64,000 nucleotides of DNA from Vibrio sp. FE10 (GTDB lineage Bacteria > Pseudomonadota > Gammaproteobacteria > Enterobacterales > Vibrionaceae), in the NCBI RefSeq assembly GCF_030297155.1, contig NZ_AP028068.1, positions 1-64,000 on the forward strand, read 5' to 3'. Shown one piece after another: positions 1 through 9,646 of this stretch (position 1 is its first letter; every line of letters begins with the position of its first letter). Below the pieces are notes generated by a model. It was not told where the DNA came from and ran no database searches. It was given only the letters and a program-made list of their open reading frames with translations. A program made the translations under genes and the position numbers.

Positions 1-599
1 CCTTGTTAGAACTGGCTGAAACGCACGATTACTTCGTGATTGCAGGCAGCTTGCCACAAGGCGTATCACCAGAGCTTTGTGCTTCTTGGGTACAACGCTT
101 ACGTGACCTAGGTAAAAAAGTGTTGTTCGACAGCAGCCGTGACGCACTTAAAGCCGGTATCAATGCACAGCCTTGGTTAATCAAGCCAAACGACGAAGAG
201 CTTTCTCAGCTTTTCAACGCAGAACTGACAACACGTGACCAATGCCAACACGCAGGCCAAGCCCTGAGTGAAAAAGGCATTGATAACATCGTGGTATCAC
301 TTGGCGCAGAAGGCGTGATGTGGCTTAACCAAGGTGAATGGTTACATGCTCAACCGCCGCGTATGCGAGTGGTAAGCACGGTAGGCGCAGGCGACACCTT
401 AGTTGCTGGCCTATGTTGGGGTCACATGCAACAAATGCCAAAACCAGAACTTATTAAATTCGCAACCGCCCTATCTGCTCTAGCAGTTTCACAGGTAGGC
501 GTGGGCATCACCAGCCAACAAGAGCTGGATTCAGTACTACAAAATATCCAATTACAGTCGCTTAGTGCTCCAACTAGCCAGTTAGACACAAGCAAATAG
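1..599 (+). CDS. fruK: 1-phosphofructokinase, C-terminal part (runs off the window start)
   Basis: PfkB-family sugar kinase that phosphorylates fructose-1-phosphate to fructose-1,6-bisphosphate in the cytoplasm, the step after fructose uptake by the PTS. About 198 residues are visible and the N-terminal part lies outside the window. The family's C-terminal signature is clear: STVGAGDTLVAG, with the catalytic-base Asp at fragment residue 131, and a KPNDEEL motif near residue 61. The stop is 15 bases before the start of fruA, so the two genes are co-transcribed. The PTS gene fruB usually precedes fruK and would be outside the window. Identity is firm from the motif and the fruA neighbour. Confidence 0.93.
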   Translation, partial: LLELAETHDYFVIAGSLPQGVSPELCASWVQRLRDLGKKVLFDSSRDALKAGINAQPWLIKPNDEELSQLFNAELTTRDQCQHAGQALSEKGIDNIVVSLGAEGVMWLNQGEWLHAQPPRMRVVSTVGAGDTLVAGLCWGHMQQMPKPELIKFATALSALAVSQVGVGITSQQELDSVLQNIQLQSLSAPTSQLDTSK

Positions 600-614
600 G
601 ACAAAAGGTTTATT

Positions 615-2357
615 ATGAATATTACCATTATCACAGCTTGCCCTAGTGGCGTAGCAAACAGCATCATCGCCGCAGGCTTGTTAGAGCAAGCGACAAAAGC
701 ACTGGGTTGGAACGCCGCTATTGAATGTCAATCAAGCGTGCTACCTGACTCAACCGTATCGCAAGACACTATCGACAACAGCGACGTTGTGGTTATCGCA
801 GCCAACACAAACGTTGATAAAGCGCGCTTTGTTGGCAAAAAAGTGTACCAAGCGGCTATCTCTGAATGCACAGCTGATGCAAAAGCATTTCTTGAGAAAG
901 CGGTAGCAGAAGCAACAGTACTAGATGCTTCTCAAATTGAAGAATCTATCCAAGTTACTGGCACCTCTCCAGCAACAGGCAGCAAGAAGATCGTAGCGAT
1001 TACCGCTTGCCCAACGGGTGTTGCACATACCTTTATGGCAGCTGAAGCGCTTGAAGCAGAAGGCAAACGCCTAGGTCACCAAATCAAAGTGGAAACTCGC
1101 GGCTCTGTAGGTGCGAAGAACCAACTGACAGACCAAGAAATCGCCGACGCTGATCTTGTTATCATCGCAGCCGACATTGACGTTCCTCTGGATCGTTTTA
1201 ACGGCAAAGCGCTATACAAAACAACAACAAGTCCTGCTTTGAAGAAAACAAAGCAAGAAATGGAAAAAGCATTCGCAGAAGCTAAACCATACCAACACAC
1301 AGCATCTTCTAATTCAGCGCCTGCTGACGAGAAGAAAGGCGTGTACAAGCACCTAATGACAGGTGTATCGCACATGCTTCCTGTAGTTGTTGCAGGTGGT
1401 TTGATCATTGCACTCTCTTTCGTATTCGGTATCGAAGCGTTTAAAGAAGAAGGCACGTTAGCAGCAGCACTGATGACTATCGGTGGTGGTTCTGCATTCG
1501 CACTGATGATTCCTGTTCTTGCTGGTTTCATTGCCTTCTCAATTGCTGACCGTCCGGGTCTGGCTCCAGGTCTAATCGGCGGTATGTTGGCTAGCTCAAC
1601 GGGCGCAGGTTTCCTAGGTGGTATCGCAGCAGGTTTCATTGCCGGTTACGCAGCGAAATTCATTGCCGACAAGGTTCAACTTCCACAATCCATGGAAGCC
1701 CTTAAGCCAATCCTGATCATTCCGTTTATCGCGAGTTTGTTCACTGGTCTTGTGATGGTTTACATCGTAGGTGGCCCTGTTTCTGGCGTGATGAGCGCAA
1801 TGACAACTTTCCTAAACAACATGGGAACGTCTAACGCGATTCTTCTGGGTGTGATTCTAGGCGCAATGATGTGTTTCGACCTTGGTGGCCCTGTAAACAA
1901 AGCAGCTTACACATTCGGTGTTGGTCTACTGGCTTCGCAAACTTACGCACCAATGGCTGCAATCATGGCAGCAGGTATGGTTCCAGCTCTAGGTATGGGC
2001 CTTGCGACTTTCCTAGTGAAAGACAAGTTTGAAGCAGGCGAGCGTGAAGCAGGTAAAGCATCATTCGTTCTTGGCCTATGTTTCATCTCTGAAGGTGCAA
2101 TCCCATTCGCAGCGAAAGATCCAATGCGTGTTATCCCAGCTTGTATGGCAGGTGGCGCACTAACGGGCGCACTATCAATGATGTTTGGCGCACAGCTAAT
2201 GGCTCCACACGGCGGCTTGTTCGTACTACTGATTCCTGGTGCTATCTCTCCAGTTCTTATGTACCTAGTGGCGATTGCAGCTGGTACGGCAGTAACAGGC
2301 TTCGGTTACGCAGCTCTTAAAAAGATGAGCAGCGATAAAGTGATAGCAGAGGCTTAA
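615..2357 (+). CDS. fruA: PTS fructose transporter subunit IIBC
   Basis: Inner-membrane fructose permease that phosphorylates its sugar during uptake to give fructose-1-phosphate. Order of domains in 580 residues: a degenerate EIIB-like domain (residues 1-100, Cys9 in ITACPSGVA), the phospho-accepting EIIB domain (about 124-220, Cys132 in ITACPTGVAHTF), then a hydrophobic EIIC domain from about residue 245 (starts HLMTGVSHMLPVVVAGG) to the C-terminus. The length and the B'-B-C arrangement match enterobacterial FruA. It follows fruK closely and is followed by a strong terminator at 2431, so it closes the fructose operon. Confidence 0.96.
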   Translation: MNITIITACPSGVANSIIAAGLLEQATKALGWNAAIECQSSVLPDSTVSQDTIDNSDVVVIAANTNVDKARFVGKKVYQAAISECTADAKAFLEKAVAEATVLDASQIEESIQVTGTSPATGSKKIVAITACPTGVAHTFMAAEALEAEGKRLGHQIKVETRGSVGAKNQLTDQEIADADLVIIAADIDVPLDRFNGKALYKTTTSPALKKTKQEMEKAFAEAKPYQHTASSNSAPADEKKGVYKHLMTGVSHMLPVVVAGGLIIALSFVFGIEAFKEEGTLAAALMTIGGGSAFALMIPVLAGFIAFSIADRPGLAPGLIGGMLASSTGAGFLGGIAAGFIAGYAAKFIADKVQLPQSMEALKPILIIPFIASLFTGLVMVYIVGGPVSGVMSAMTTFLNNMGTSNAILLGVILGAMMCFDLGGPVNKAAYTFGVGLLASQTYAPMAAIMAAGMVPALGMGLATFLVKDKFEAGEREAGKASFVLGLCFISEGAIPFAAKDPMRVIPACMAGGALTGALSMMFGAQLMAPHGGLFVLLIPGAISPVLMYLVAIAAGTAVTGFGYAALKKMSSDKVIAEA

Positions 2358-2430
2358 TCCCCCTACTCTGTTTAACGGCTAAACCCGTCGAACAGAGGCT
2401 CTTGATAAACTGTTCCTTGAAACAGAATAA

Positions 2431-2457
2431 AGGCTCCTCATTTGAGGAGCCTTTTTA
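2431..2457. terminator. Rho-independent terminator between fruA and the AraC gene
   Basis: A perfect stem of AGGCTCCTCA pairing with TGAGGAGCCT, followed on the plus strand by a T run. Flanking A residues give a short T tract on the minus strand too. It sits between two convergent genes and can serve both. Confidence 0.9.
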
Positions 2458-2495
2458 TTGGAATTAGCTAACAAACTGAAACGCTCGGTTTGGTG

Positions 2496-3569
2496 TTACT
2501 TTTCTAATGTTGCTAAAACGGGCAACTGGAATGAAAACGTCACACCTTCGACATCATCCGTGTCGATCTGACGAATCATTTCCACCAAATAACCTTGCAC
2601 ATCTAACTTCAAACCTTGTTGCTCAACCGCCTGAAACAGAGCTTCTAACGCTGTGCTGTACGCCACATCCGAAACCAGATAAACGTCGCTGCATAAGTAG
2701 TATCCTTCAGGAATCGTCATATCGTAGCGGTCTTTCGCAACTTGCCAATTTCCGATTTCAGCGTCGATGTCGTCCCACTTATTATTCATTTGCTTGATCG
2801 GCGTGGTGCCCATCAAATGCGTCGACTTCTGACCATAGATTTCAAACACTGTGTCCCAATCAGGATCTTCCAACTTAAGCTTTTGCATACCGCGCTCTGG
2901 ATACCAAACCAGCTCGATCGGCATAGACTTAACCAGCTCTTTCTCCATCGAAGACTGCACACCTGGATGTGCCAGTTTCTGAATGAAATCCGCCGTCTCC
3001 TTAGGAGTCGCGTTGTAGCCCATTTCTCGAATATGTTTTGCCGTGACACCGAGCTCACGCTTAAGCGCCTTACCTAATGACTGCGATGATGAGAAGCCGC
3101 AATACTGAGCTATTTCAATCACGCTCCACGGCTCATCATTGATCAACAAACCCACCGCAATTTGTAATCGAACACGACTCAGATACTGACCCGGTGTTTC
3201 ATTAAAGAGCTCGGTAAACTGACGATGAAAGTGGTATGGCGAAATCGCACTCTCGGTTGCGATCTCTTCCCACGTGCGACGCTCACCCCACTCTTCATGC
3301 ATCAAGGTCAATGCATGCGTAAAACGTTTTTGAAGATGCTCTGGCAAAGATTCGATCAATGCAATCTCAGGCACCAGTTTAAAAGCTGGCTCCAAATGCA
3401 AAGCAGGTTTGTTCTCTTTCGTCATACACTCTTTGGTCTCGGGTACATTAACTTTAACCTTACTGTCGGCTAGCATCGCCGAGCTGGATAGCTTTATTGA
3501 ACTGGATAGCTTCATTGAACCGGATAGCTTGGCTTCACTATCGTCTTTGTCCTTTATAAAATCAATCAC
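2496..3569 (-). CDS. AraC-family regulator with C-terminal GyrI-like domain
   Basis: Cytoplasmic transcription factor of the Rob type. The AraC/XylS helix-turn-helix region covers about residues 80-180 (YHFHRQFTELFNETPGQYL, then IAQYCGFSSSQSLGKALKR). Residues from about 215 to the end look like a GyrI-like effector-binding domain. The N-terminal 60 residues are low complexity and contain a six-residue repeat (KLSSSI type) encoded by an 18-bp tandem repeat. The ATG overlaps the stop of the RND pump gene by four bases, so it is probably translated with the efflux operon and may control it. That regulatory role is inferred. A downstream Met, for example the one preceding TKENKP, could be the true start. 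Confidence 0.85.
   Translation of the reverse strand: MIDFIKDKDDSEAKLSGSMKLSSSIKLSSSAMLADSKVKVNVPETKECMTKENKPALHLEPAFKLVPEIALIESLPEHLQKRFTHALTLMHEEWGERRTWEEIATESAISPYHFHRQFTELFNETPGQYLSRVRLQIAVGLLINDEPWSVIEIAQYCGFSSSQSLGKALKRELGVTAKHIREMGYNATPKETADFIQKLAHPGVQSSMEKELVKSMPIELVWYPERGMQKLKLEDPDWDTVFEIYGQKSTHLMGTTPIKQMNNKWDDIDAEIGNWQVAKDRYDMTIPEGYYLCSDVYLVSDVAYSTALEALFQAVEQQGLKLDVQGYLVEMIRQIDTDDVEGVTFSFQLPVLATLEK
3484..3532. repeat. 18-bp tandem repeat inside the AraC gene
   Basis: Two near-identical 18-bp units beginning CTGGATAGCTT and a third partial unit. They lie in frame and encode the serine-rich hexapeptide repeat at the N-terminus of the regulator. Changes in copy number would lengthen or shorten the protein by six residues without a frameshift. 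Confidence 0.85.
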
Positions 3570-6500
3570 GAGCGTTCCAAAGTGAGTTCTTCTAATGAAT
3601 CTTGTTCATGTGCTTCTTGTTCGATTAGATTTTCAATTAGCGGCGGCTTGCGACAAAACAAACCAAGCAGCACAGGGATCAAAATCAAAGTTACCGCAGT
3701 GGCAAACAACTCACCAAACACCAAAGAGACTGCCGCTGGTTTCAAGTATTGCGCCTGTTCTGCGGTTTCGCTTAGCAATGGTAACAATCCACACACAGTG
3801 GTTATCGTGGTTAAGAAAATCGCTCTCAAGCGGCTAGTACCCGCAATCACTAACGCTTGCTGTAACGGTACGCCTTGGCGATATTCACTATTAAAGCGCG
3901 TGATCAACACTAACGAGTCGTTAATCACAATGCCTGTCATGGCCATCATGCCGAACATCGAAAGAATACTGATAGGTAAGTCCATCAAGTAGTGACCAAA
4001 AATCGCGCCTGCAAAACCAAACGGTATCACGGCCATTATGATCATCGGTTGCCAATAGGACTTCAAAGGCACCGCCAGCAAAATGTAGATCATGATAAGC
4101 GTGAGTATCATCGCTGATTTGAAGCCGTTCGACACCTCACCTATCTCTTCAAATTCGCCGCCCGCTTTTATCGTTACACTTGGAAACTGTAAGTGCAGAG
4201 ATTCAATCGTATCTTCAAGTTGCTCACGTGTTTTCTCTGGTGATTGCAGATCTCGATTCTGCTTCCAATACAGATTGATCACTTGCTCTCGGTCGCGGCG
4301 GTAAACCACTTGCGGCTCTTGCTCATGACGAAACTCGGCAATATCACCCATCATCACGCTTCCGCCATTAGGTAACATGATGATTGCCTGTTGTAGCTGA
4401 GCTAAGGTTCTGCGTTCCTCTCTCGGGTATTGCAGAAGCACCTTGGTCTCTTGCCCATTTTCTAACAGGCGATGAACTTCTCTTTCGCCAAACGCTTCAC
4501 CTGCTAGCTGAGCCAGTTTCGCTTGCGTTAACCCTAGCTGCTGACCATATTGATTCAATACCAAGCGAACTTGCGGTAAACCGTCCTGACCATCGTCGTA
4601 GACATCGGATACGCCTTTCAACGAAGCCAAAGTATCCGCTAGCTCCTCGCTAACTAGAGAGGCAAGCTCACGATCATTGGAAGAGATCGTTAAGAATGTT
4701 CCACCAGCTGGCTCCTCTGCCGCGCTGAACTTAACCGAATAAGCGCCTTCGATTTGGCCTGTATTTTCTCTCCATCGCTTCAACAATAAATTGCCCGGCA
4801 GTGAGCTTAAGGATTCGTTGGTGAGCTCAGCTGTGACTTCGATTTCGCCATAGCCATCAGACCAAGCAAGCAGATTCACAACAGGCTTTTCCTGCAACGG
4901 ATAATCTTCCATTAAACTCTTTTCGACCTGCGTCATTGCTTGCTCAACTTGCAACAAAGCTTGGCGCTGCAAAGGCAACGGCGCGCCATCTTCCAACTCA
5001 ATAACCGCAGTGATGTAACGCCCCGGAATTTCAGGAAAAAGCGCACTGCGAATCGCACCGTTAGACCACATGCCATAAGCCAGTGAGATAGCTGCCACAA
5101 ACCCAAGCAGGGACGCGACTTTGTAGCCAAGAGCAAACTCCAATACTGGCTTGTAGATGTTGAGATTAAACCACTGCAACCCACCTTGAGCGGCATTCTG
5201 AACCTTGGCGAACAAACCCGTTGATGGCTTTTTCACAGAGAGCTGAGCCAAGTGTGACGGCAAGATAAATTTACTTTCGATAAGCGAGAATATCAGCGCA
5301 AAGATCACCACGGCTGAAAACCCTGCAAGCACTTTGGCTAGCTCGTTATTAATCCATAGCATTGGAGAAAACGCAGCGATGGTTGTGAGCACACCAAACA
5401 CGGTTGCTACTGATACTGAGTTAACGCCCTGCCAAGCGGCTGTCTTTCCGTTTAGATTTGAAGAGCCGTTTATATTTAATGAGCCAGTTGTATTAGGAGA
5501 ATAGCTGCCGTTCCCCGTCTTTTTTTCATGTATCGCTTCACCTACAACAACCGCATCGTCCACCAGCACACCAAGAACCAAGATAAACCCAAATAGAGTG
5601 ATGTCGTTGATGCTGTAGTTGAACAACTGCATTGCTGCCAACGTTCCAGTCAGCGCAATTGGAATGCCCATCGCGACCCAAAAGGCGAGCCTGATTTCAA
5701 GAAAGATCCCAAGCAGAACTACGACGATCAATAAGCCTTGCCATGCATTCTCACTCAAACGAAAGAGTTGTTCTTCAATGTAAGGCGCCATGTCGGCCAT
5801 GGTATTCAACTCAATATCCGACGGCAAAATCGCACGTTGGGCATCAAGCGTTTCTCTAATCGCTTCACTGACTTTGAGCAGGTTGTCGGTTTGGCTCGTA
5901 CTGACCAATAACGCGATGGCGTTAGAGCCGTTGTTACGCACGATAGAACCACTGTATTGGTAACCACGACTTAACTTGGCGATGTCTCCCAGCAGTATTT
6001 TTCCGTTGATTCCTGAAATCACAACAAGCTGGTTCAACTTCTGTAAATCATCTGCGTAACCGTCACCACGAATCACCATTCGACCTTTGTCACTAATCAG
6101 TTCACCGCTGCGAGTCTCAAGCGAACGCTGCTCAACGAGCTCTGCGAGGTCTTCTAAGCTCAACCCCAACGCTTTGAGTTGGTCAGAATCGGGCTCAATA
6201 ACCAATTGAGATGTGCGAGCTCCCCAATTTGATACCTTCGAAATTCGAGGATTCTTCTTCAGTGCTTGTTCAAGTTGCTTGGCGATGAGTTGCAGCTCGT
6301 CATCGGTTCTTGGCCCTGAGACCACCACAAACGCCGCTAGATTGGTAAATTCGTTTCGCACAACTTGTGGCCTGTCCGCTTGTACGGGAAAACCATTAAT
6401 CGCGTTGACTTGATTACGAATGTCGTCCAGAAGCTTGTCTAAATCAGTGCTACTGGTTTTACGGACCATGACCTGAGAAACCCCAGCACTCGACTGACTG

Positions 6501-6745
6501 GTGATCTGTTTGATGCCTGCAATACCGCTGATTGACTCTTCGATTCGCTGCGTAACACTCTCATCGATCTGTTGCGCCGTACCGCCAGGGTAAGTAACGC
6601 TGATACTGATAGAAGAAGGAGCGATTTGTGGGAACGACTCGACACGCAATTGTCCGAACGCAAGCACACCACTGATAACAATCGCCATCATCAATAAATT
6701 GGCAGCAACAGGGTTATTGATAAACCATTTGGTCATCCAACTCAT
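3566..6745 (-). CDS. RND-family efflux pump permease
   Basis: Proton-driven inner-membrane pump of the RND superfamily, 1059 residues, close to the usual 1020-1060. Visible hallmarks are TM1 at residues 13-30, the large periplasmic loop starting with the VESFPQIAPSSI region, the TM4 acidic pair in LGVLVDDAVVVGEAI (about residue 395), and the second half starting near residue 530. An Asn/Gly/Ser-rich stretch at about residues 408-435 is an unusual cytoplasmic linker. Its start overlaps the adaptor gene by four bases and its end overlaps the AraC gene. No outer-membrane channel gene lies nearby, so a TolC-type partner must be encoded elsewhere. Substrates cannot be told from sequence. Confidence 0.93.
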   Translation of the reverse strand: MSWMTKWFINNPVAANLLMMAIVISGVLAFGQLRVESFPQIAPSSISISVTYPGGTAQQIDESVTQRIEESISGIAGIKQITSQSSAGVSQVMVRKTSSTDLDKLLDDIRNQVNAINGFPVQADRPQVVRNEFTNLAAFVVVSGPRTDDELQLIAKQLEQALKKNPRISKVSNWGARTSQLVIEPDSDQLKALGLSLEDLAELVEQRSLETRSGELISDKGRMVIRGDGYADDLQKLNQLVVISGINGKILLGDIAKLSRGYQYSGSIVRNNGSNAIALLVSTSQTDNLLKVSEAIRETLDAQRAILPSDIELNTMADMAPYIEEQLFRLSENAWQGLLIVVVLLGIFLEIRLAFWVAMGIPIALTGTLAAMQLFNYSINDITLFGFILVLGVLVDDAVVVGEAIHEKKTGNGSYSPNTTGSLNINGSSNLNGKTAAWQGVNSVSVATVFGVLTTIAAFSPMLWINNELAKVLAGFSAVVIFALIFSLIESKFILPSHLAQLSVKKPSTGLFAKVQNAAQGGLQWFNLNIYKPVLEFALGYKVASLLGFVAAISLAYGMWSNGAIRSALFPEIPGRYITAVIELEDGAPLPLQRQALLQVEQAMTQVEKSLMEDYPLQEKPVVNLLAWSDGYGEIEVTAELTNESLSSLPGNLLLKRWRENTGQIEGAYSVKFSAAEEPAGGTFLTISSNDRELASLVSEELADTLASLKGVSDVYDDGQDGLPQVRLVLNQYGQQLGLTQAKLAQLAGEAFGEREVHRLLENGQETKVLLQYPREERRTLAQLQQAIIMLPNGGSVMMGDIAEFRHEQEPQVVYRRDREQVINLYWKQNRDLQSPEKTREQLEDTIESLHLQFPSVTIKAGGEFEEIGEVSNGFKSAMILTLIMIYILLAVPLKSYWQPMIIMAVIPFGFAGAIFGHYLMDLPISILSMFGMMAMTGIVINDSLVLITRFNSEYRQGVPLQQALVIAGTSRLRAIFLTTITTVCGLLPLLSETAEQAQYLKPAAVSLVFGELFATAVTLILIPVLLGLFCRKPPLIENLIEQEAHEQDSLEELTLERS

Positions 6746-7920
6746 TGGTTTGCCTCCCCAATCAGCTCATCATCAGGTTGGCTGGCGATCATGGATTCTG
6801 AACTATCATCTTGATAAAAGTTAGGCTCGACTTGCTTACCAATTAACATTGAAGAAAGCGGATATTGCACCACTCTGCGAACCTGTTCACTTTGCTGATT
6901 AAACCGAATGTCGAGCACCTGATTACCTTGCCCAATCAAGGATACCGACTCTTTACGTAGACGATCATTGCTGTCTAACGTCCACACATATCCGTCTCGT
7001 GTCATCGCACTTAAAGGCACGCTGACTACGTTATCCTTCAGCCCTAGATTAACCACCGCCTGAACCTGCTGATTTGGAAACAACCTTGGTTTGCTTTGAT
7101 AAGGCGCAGCAACCGACAACACGACTTGTCTTTGGCGGGTGACCGAGTCAACTTGCGGCGACACATAGCGCACCTTGGCAGGCCACTGATTCCCAGAGCG
7201 GTTCACCACCGTGATACTCGGCTCAGTCAGAGCAACTTGGACTTGTTGCCAATGCATTTCAGAAATCGGCAACTCAATATCAATCGAATCACTGGCGGCC
7301 AATTCAAAGGTCACTTGCCCCGCCTCTATCCACTCTCTCGGGCTAATGTGACGCTTCATGATCACCGCATCAAAGGGCGCGGTAATCTCTGATTCCTCCA
7401 ACAACTTCTGTGCACTCAGGTAAGCCTGTTTCGCTTGTTTCAGATTAGCTTTTGCTGCAAGTAATTGAGGCTCTCTGCGCGCAAAAGACGAACTCGTTTT
7501 CGGGTTCAGCATTTTTAACGCGACCGTTTGCTCATGCTTAGCCTGCTTCAATTCCAATTCTGCTTGTTTCAATGAGCTCAACGCCTGAGCCAAGTTCGCA
7601 TCAACTGCGCTAGTATCTAACCTTGCTAACACATCGCCTTTGTTAACCAAATTCCCCGGTTCAATGCTTTCATCTAGCCATTTCAACTGTGCGCTACTGG
7701 ACGCTTTCAACTGCACAGGCCAACGAGCAGCGGTCACACCTAATACCGTTAACGTCGATTGATGCTGTGATGGTGTCACCTCTAATACTGAAACTGGGGC
7801 AAGGACGGCTTCTTTCTTCACTGGTTGGATAGCTTCAGGTTCCAATTCATCAACGACAACCAACGCGATAAAGATGGCTGCGCAACCGACTAATACAGAA
7901 AGTGGCTTTTTAAATTTCAT
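6742..7920 (-). CDS. RND efflux periplasmic adaptor subunit
   Basis: Membrane fusion protein linking the downstream RND pump to an outer-membrane channel. An N-terminal hydrophobic anchor or uncleaved signal is at residues 8-24. Next come a split lipoyl/barrel-sandwich region (about 65-100 and 175-215), an intervening alpha-helical hairpin rich in Ala, Gln and Lys (about 105-175), and a beta-barrel domain. At 392 residues the size is typical. The four-base overlap with the pump gene and an 11-base overlap with the upstream gene point to one transcript. Identification is firm from architecture and context. Confidence 0.92.
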   Translation of the reverse strand: MKFKKPLSVLVGCAAIFIALVVVDELEPEAIQPVKKEAVLAPVSVLEVTPSQHQSTLTVLGVTAARWPVQLKASSSAQLKWLDESIEPGNLVNKGDVLARLDTSAVDANLAQALSSLKQAELELKQAKHEQTVALKMLNPKTSSSFARREPQLLAAKANLKQAKQAYLSAQKLLEESEITAPFDAVIMKRHISPREWIEAGQVTFELAASDSIDIELPISEMHWQQVQVALTEPSITVVNRSGNQWPAKVRYVSPQVDSVTRQRQVVLSVAAPYQSKPRLFPNQQVQAVVNLGLKDNVVSVPLSAMTRDGYVWTLDSNDRLRKESVSLIGQGNQVLDIRFNQQSEQVRRVVQYPLSSMLIGKQVEPNFYQDDSSESMIASQPDDELIGEANQ

Positions 7921-8797
7921 GAGGTATCTCCTTGGTAACCTGTTGAGTGGAGGTGTGATTAAGGCGCTGACTGATTTCAGTGAGACGAGAAAGGGTTTGT
8001 AGCGTGATTGGTAGCATCACTGCGGTTTCAACAAACTCCAATGAATAAGTGACGATGGAGAACACTTGCCCTGCGGTCGGCTCGATAAGCAGACTCACCA
8101 TCCATAAATTGCCGATGACCGCGCCAAACAACACGATAAAAATCAGGCCATAAACAACAGCTTCGGTATCAGACAGTTTGATTTCATACTGTTTTAGGCG
8201 CTCAAAGTGCCAACGAAGTGCAGATAAGCGAACACCACTCAGCAACTTCACTTGCTGTTCAACTTGGTCGTTAAATTGGCCATTGAGTCGTGTAAATGTC
8301 CGGTGGAATACGCCGTAGATAACCAGCATCGACAACCCTGCAAACAACATGCAAAGCGCCAACGAGAAGTGAAAAGTTGAGAGGATAACGACCGTCGCGA
8401 CAAGCTGAACGATCGCGGTCATCAAAGTAGGCAAATCATCTTCTAGGAAATCAACCAGCTCACGAGACATGGTTAGCCGCGCGTCTTTGGTCGAAATAGA
8501 TAAACCGCGCAGGTTGCGCTCAACAAGGTTTGCCAGTTTTACGCGAATGGCACCATACACACGGGTATCGTAAAAACGACGAACGACACTGATGATCACC
8601 AGTACAAAAAGAATCAGTGCCAACATCATCAAAGGCTGAAAGCTTTGGTTTAACACGCCGTCGATGGCGTAACCAATAAACAACGGCAACAGAATAAGCA
8701 TCACGTTTTCAGCCAATACCATTAACCAAGTCGCAGCGACCTTTAATGGATTAAGCCGAATAATCGTCAGCAGAGAGATGGGATATTTGAATAGCAT
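7910..8797 (-). CDS. ABC-exporter-type six-helix membrane domain protein without ATPase
   Basis: About 295 residues resembling the transmembrane half of a type I ABC exporter: six hydrophobic segments, an early GYAIDGVLN motif as in MsbA-like domains, and a cytoplasmic coupling-like region around RRFYDTRVYGAIRVKLA. It has no Walker A, LSGGQ or Walker B sequence, and no nucleotide-binding-domain gene is adjacent. It is the first gene of the RND operon, with its end inside the adaptor gene. I chose the ATG before LFKYP at 8797. In-frame starts exist at 8809 (ATG) and 8836 (TTG), none with a convincing ribosome site. Function is unknown: it may be an RND accessory protein or may use an ATPase encoded elsewhere. 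Confidence 0.8.
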   Translation of the reverse strand: MLFKYPISLLTIIRLNPLKVAATWLMVLAENVMLILLPLFIGYAIDGVLNQSFQPLMMLALILFVLVIISVVRRFYDTRVYGAIRVKLANLVERNLRGLSISTKDARLTMSRELVDFLEDDLPTLMTAIVQLVATVVILSTFHFSLALCMLFAGLSMLVIYGVFHRTFTRLNGQFNDQVEQQVKLLSGVRLSALRWHFERLKQYEIKLSDTEAVVYGLIFIVLFGAVIGNLWMVSLLIEPTAGQVFSIVTYSLEFVETAVMLPITLQTLSRLTEISQRLNHTSTQQVTKEIPHEI

Positions 8798-8978
8798 TAT
8801 TGAGCCCATAAATGAATATGGCGCCAGTATTACCAATCCGACATGGAAAAAAGTGTCCCAAATTGCTGTATTAACAAATTAGACGACAGACTCGCTTAAT
8901 CACTAGCTCGGTTACCTTTTGTTTACCTCGCCTCCTTTATTGTCCTTGATAAGAAAAAATGAACAACAAGGAAAGAGC

Positions 8979-9635
8979 ATGAAATTATTCGCTTCACTAC
9001 TCACGACAGTCGGTATTACTGGTGTTGTCTGGGGGCTATTACATATTCAGCCTGCGATTGCAGATGCATCGACAGAGCAGCCAATTAATTCGACAGCACA
9101 GCCAATTAAAAAAGCAGCAACAGCTGAAACGGCAGTAACTCAATCAGCAATAGCTCAGTCAGAAGCAACTAAGCCCGTAGAGGTAAAACCACAAGTCACT
9201 GCAAACACTACTTACCTGCAAGGTTTAAGTAAGACGATTCCTTTAGAAGACGTGCCAAACCTATGGGTGGACTTCTACCAGAACCTCGAAACCAATGACG
9301 AAGCATTACCTAAACACCAGAAACAGAAGCAGCAACAAGTCATTGTGATCTATCAAGACATCAGCCTAGATTTCAGCGAAGCAACAATCACGATTGGCTT
9401 CCCGACTCAGCAATCAAAATTAAATAAAAACAAACCCTTAATTAAGATCCCAAACAAAGCCAAAGGCACCCTTCTACTTAGCAAAGGCGAACATACTGAA
9501 CAGGAACTGGCACAAGCTTGGGAAGGTATCGCGATTTTAAAAGAAGTGGATATGGTCATTGAGTACCACCAACTGAATCAGCACGGGTTGCCAGATTCTA
9601 GCGAGTTATACGTCTATTATAAGAACAACCAGTAA
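8979..9635 (+). CDS. Secreted protein with a probable GyrI-like domain
   Basis: A 218-residue protein with a signal peptide at residues 1-29 (MKLFASLLTTVGITGVVWGL, cleavage near AIADA), a Thr/Ala/Gln-rich linker to about residue 70, and a folded C-terminal domain. That domain has the spacing seen in GyrI/AraC effector-binding folds: LWVDFYQNL, then VIVIYQDI, ITIGF, and a KGTLLLSKGEHTEQELAQAW segment. The family call is inference from pattern only. The ATG at 8979 has a good AAGGAAAG ribosome site. The longer in-frame extension upstream does not. It is the first gene of an operon with a lipid hydroxylase and a two-component system, so it may sense or carry a small lipophilic ligand in the periplasm. 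Confidence 0.75.
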   Translation: MKLFASLLTTVGITGVVWGLLHIQPAIADASTEQPINSTAQPIKKAATAETAVTQSAIAQSEATKPVEVKPQVTANTTYLQGLSKTIPLEDVPNLWVDFYQNLETNDEALPKHQKQKQQQVIVIYQDISLDFSEATITIGFPTQQSKLNKNKPLIKIPNKAKGTLLLSKGEHTEQELAQAWEGIAILKEVDMVIEYHQLNQHGLPDSSELYVYYKNNQ

Positions 9636-9646
9636 AGGATTTAGTT

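Noticed and set aside
1076..1639. Long minus-strand ORF of 187 codons inside fruA
   Set aside because: It lies antisense to a strongly supported gene and has the composition of a shadow frame (Pro/Ala-rich).
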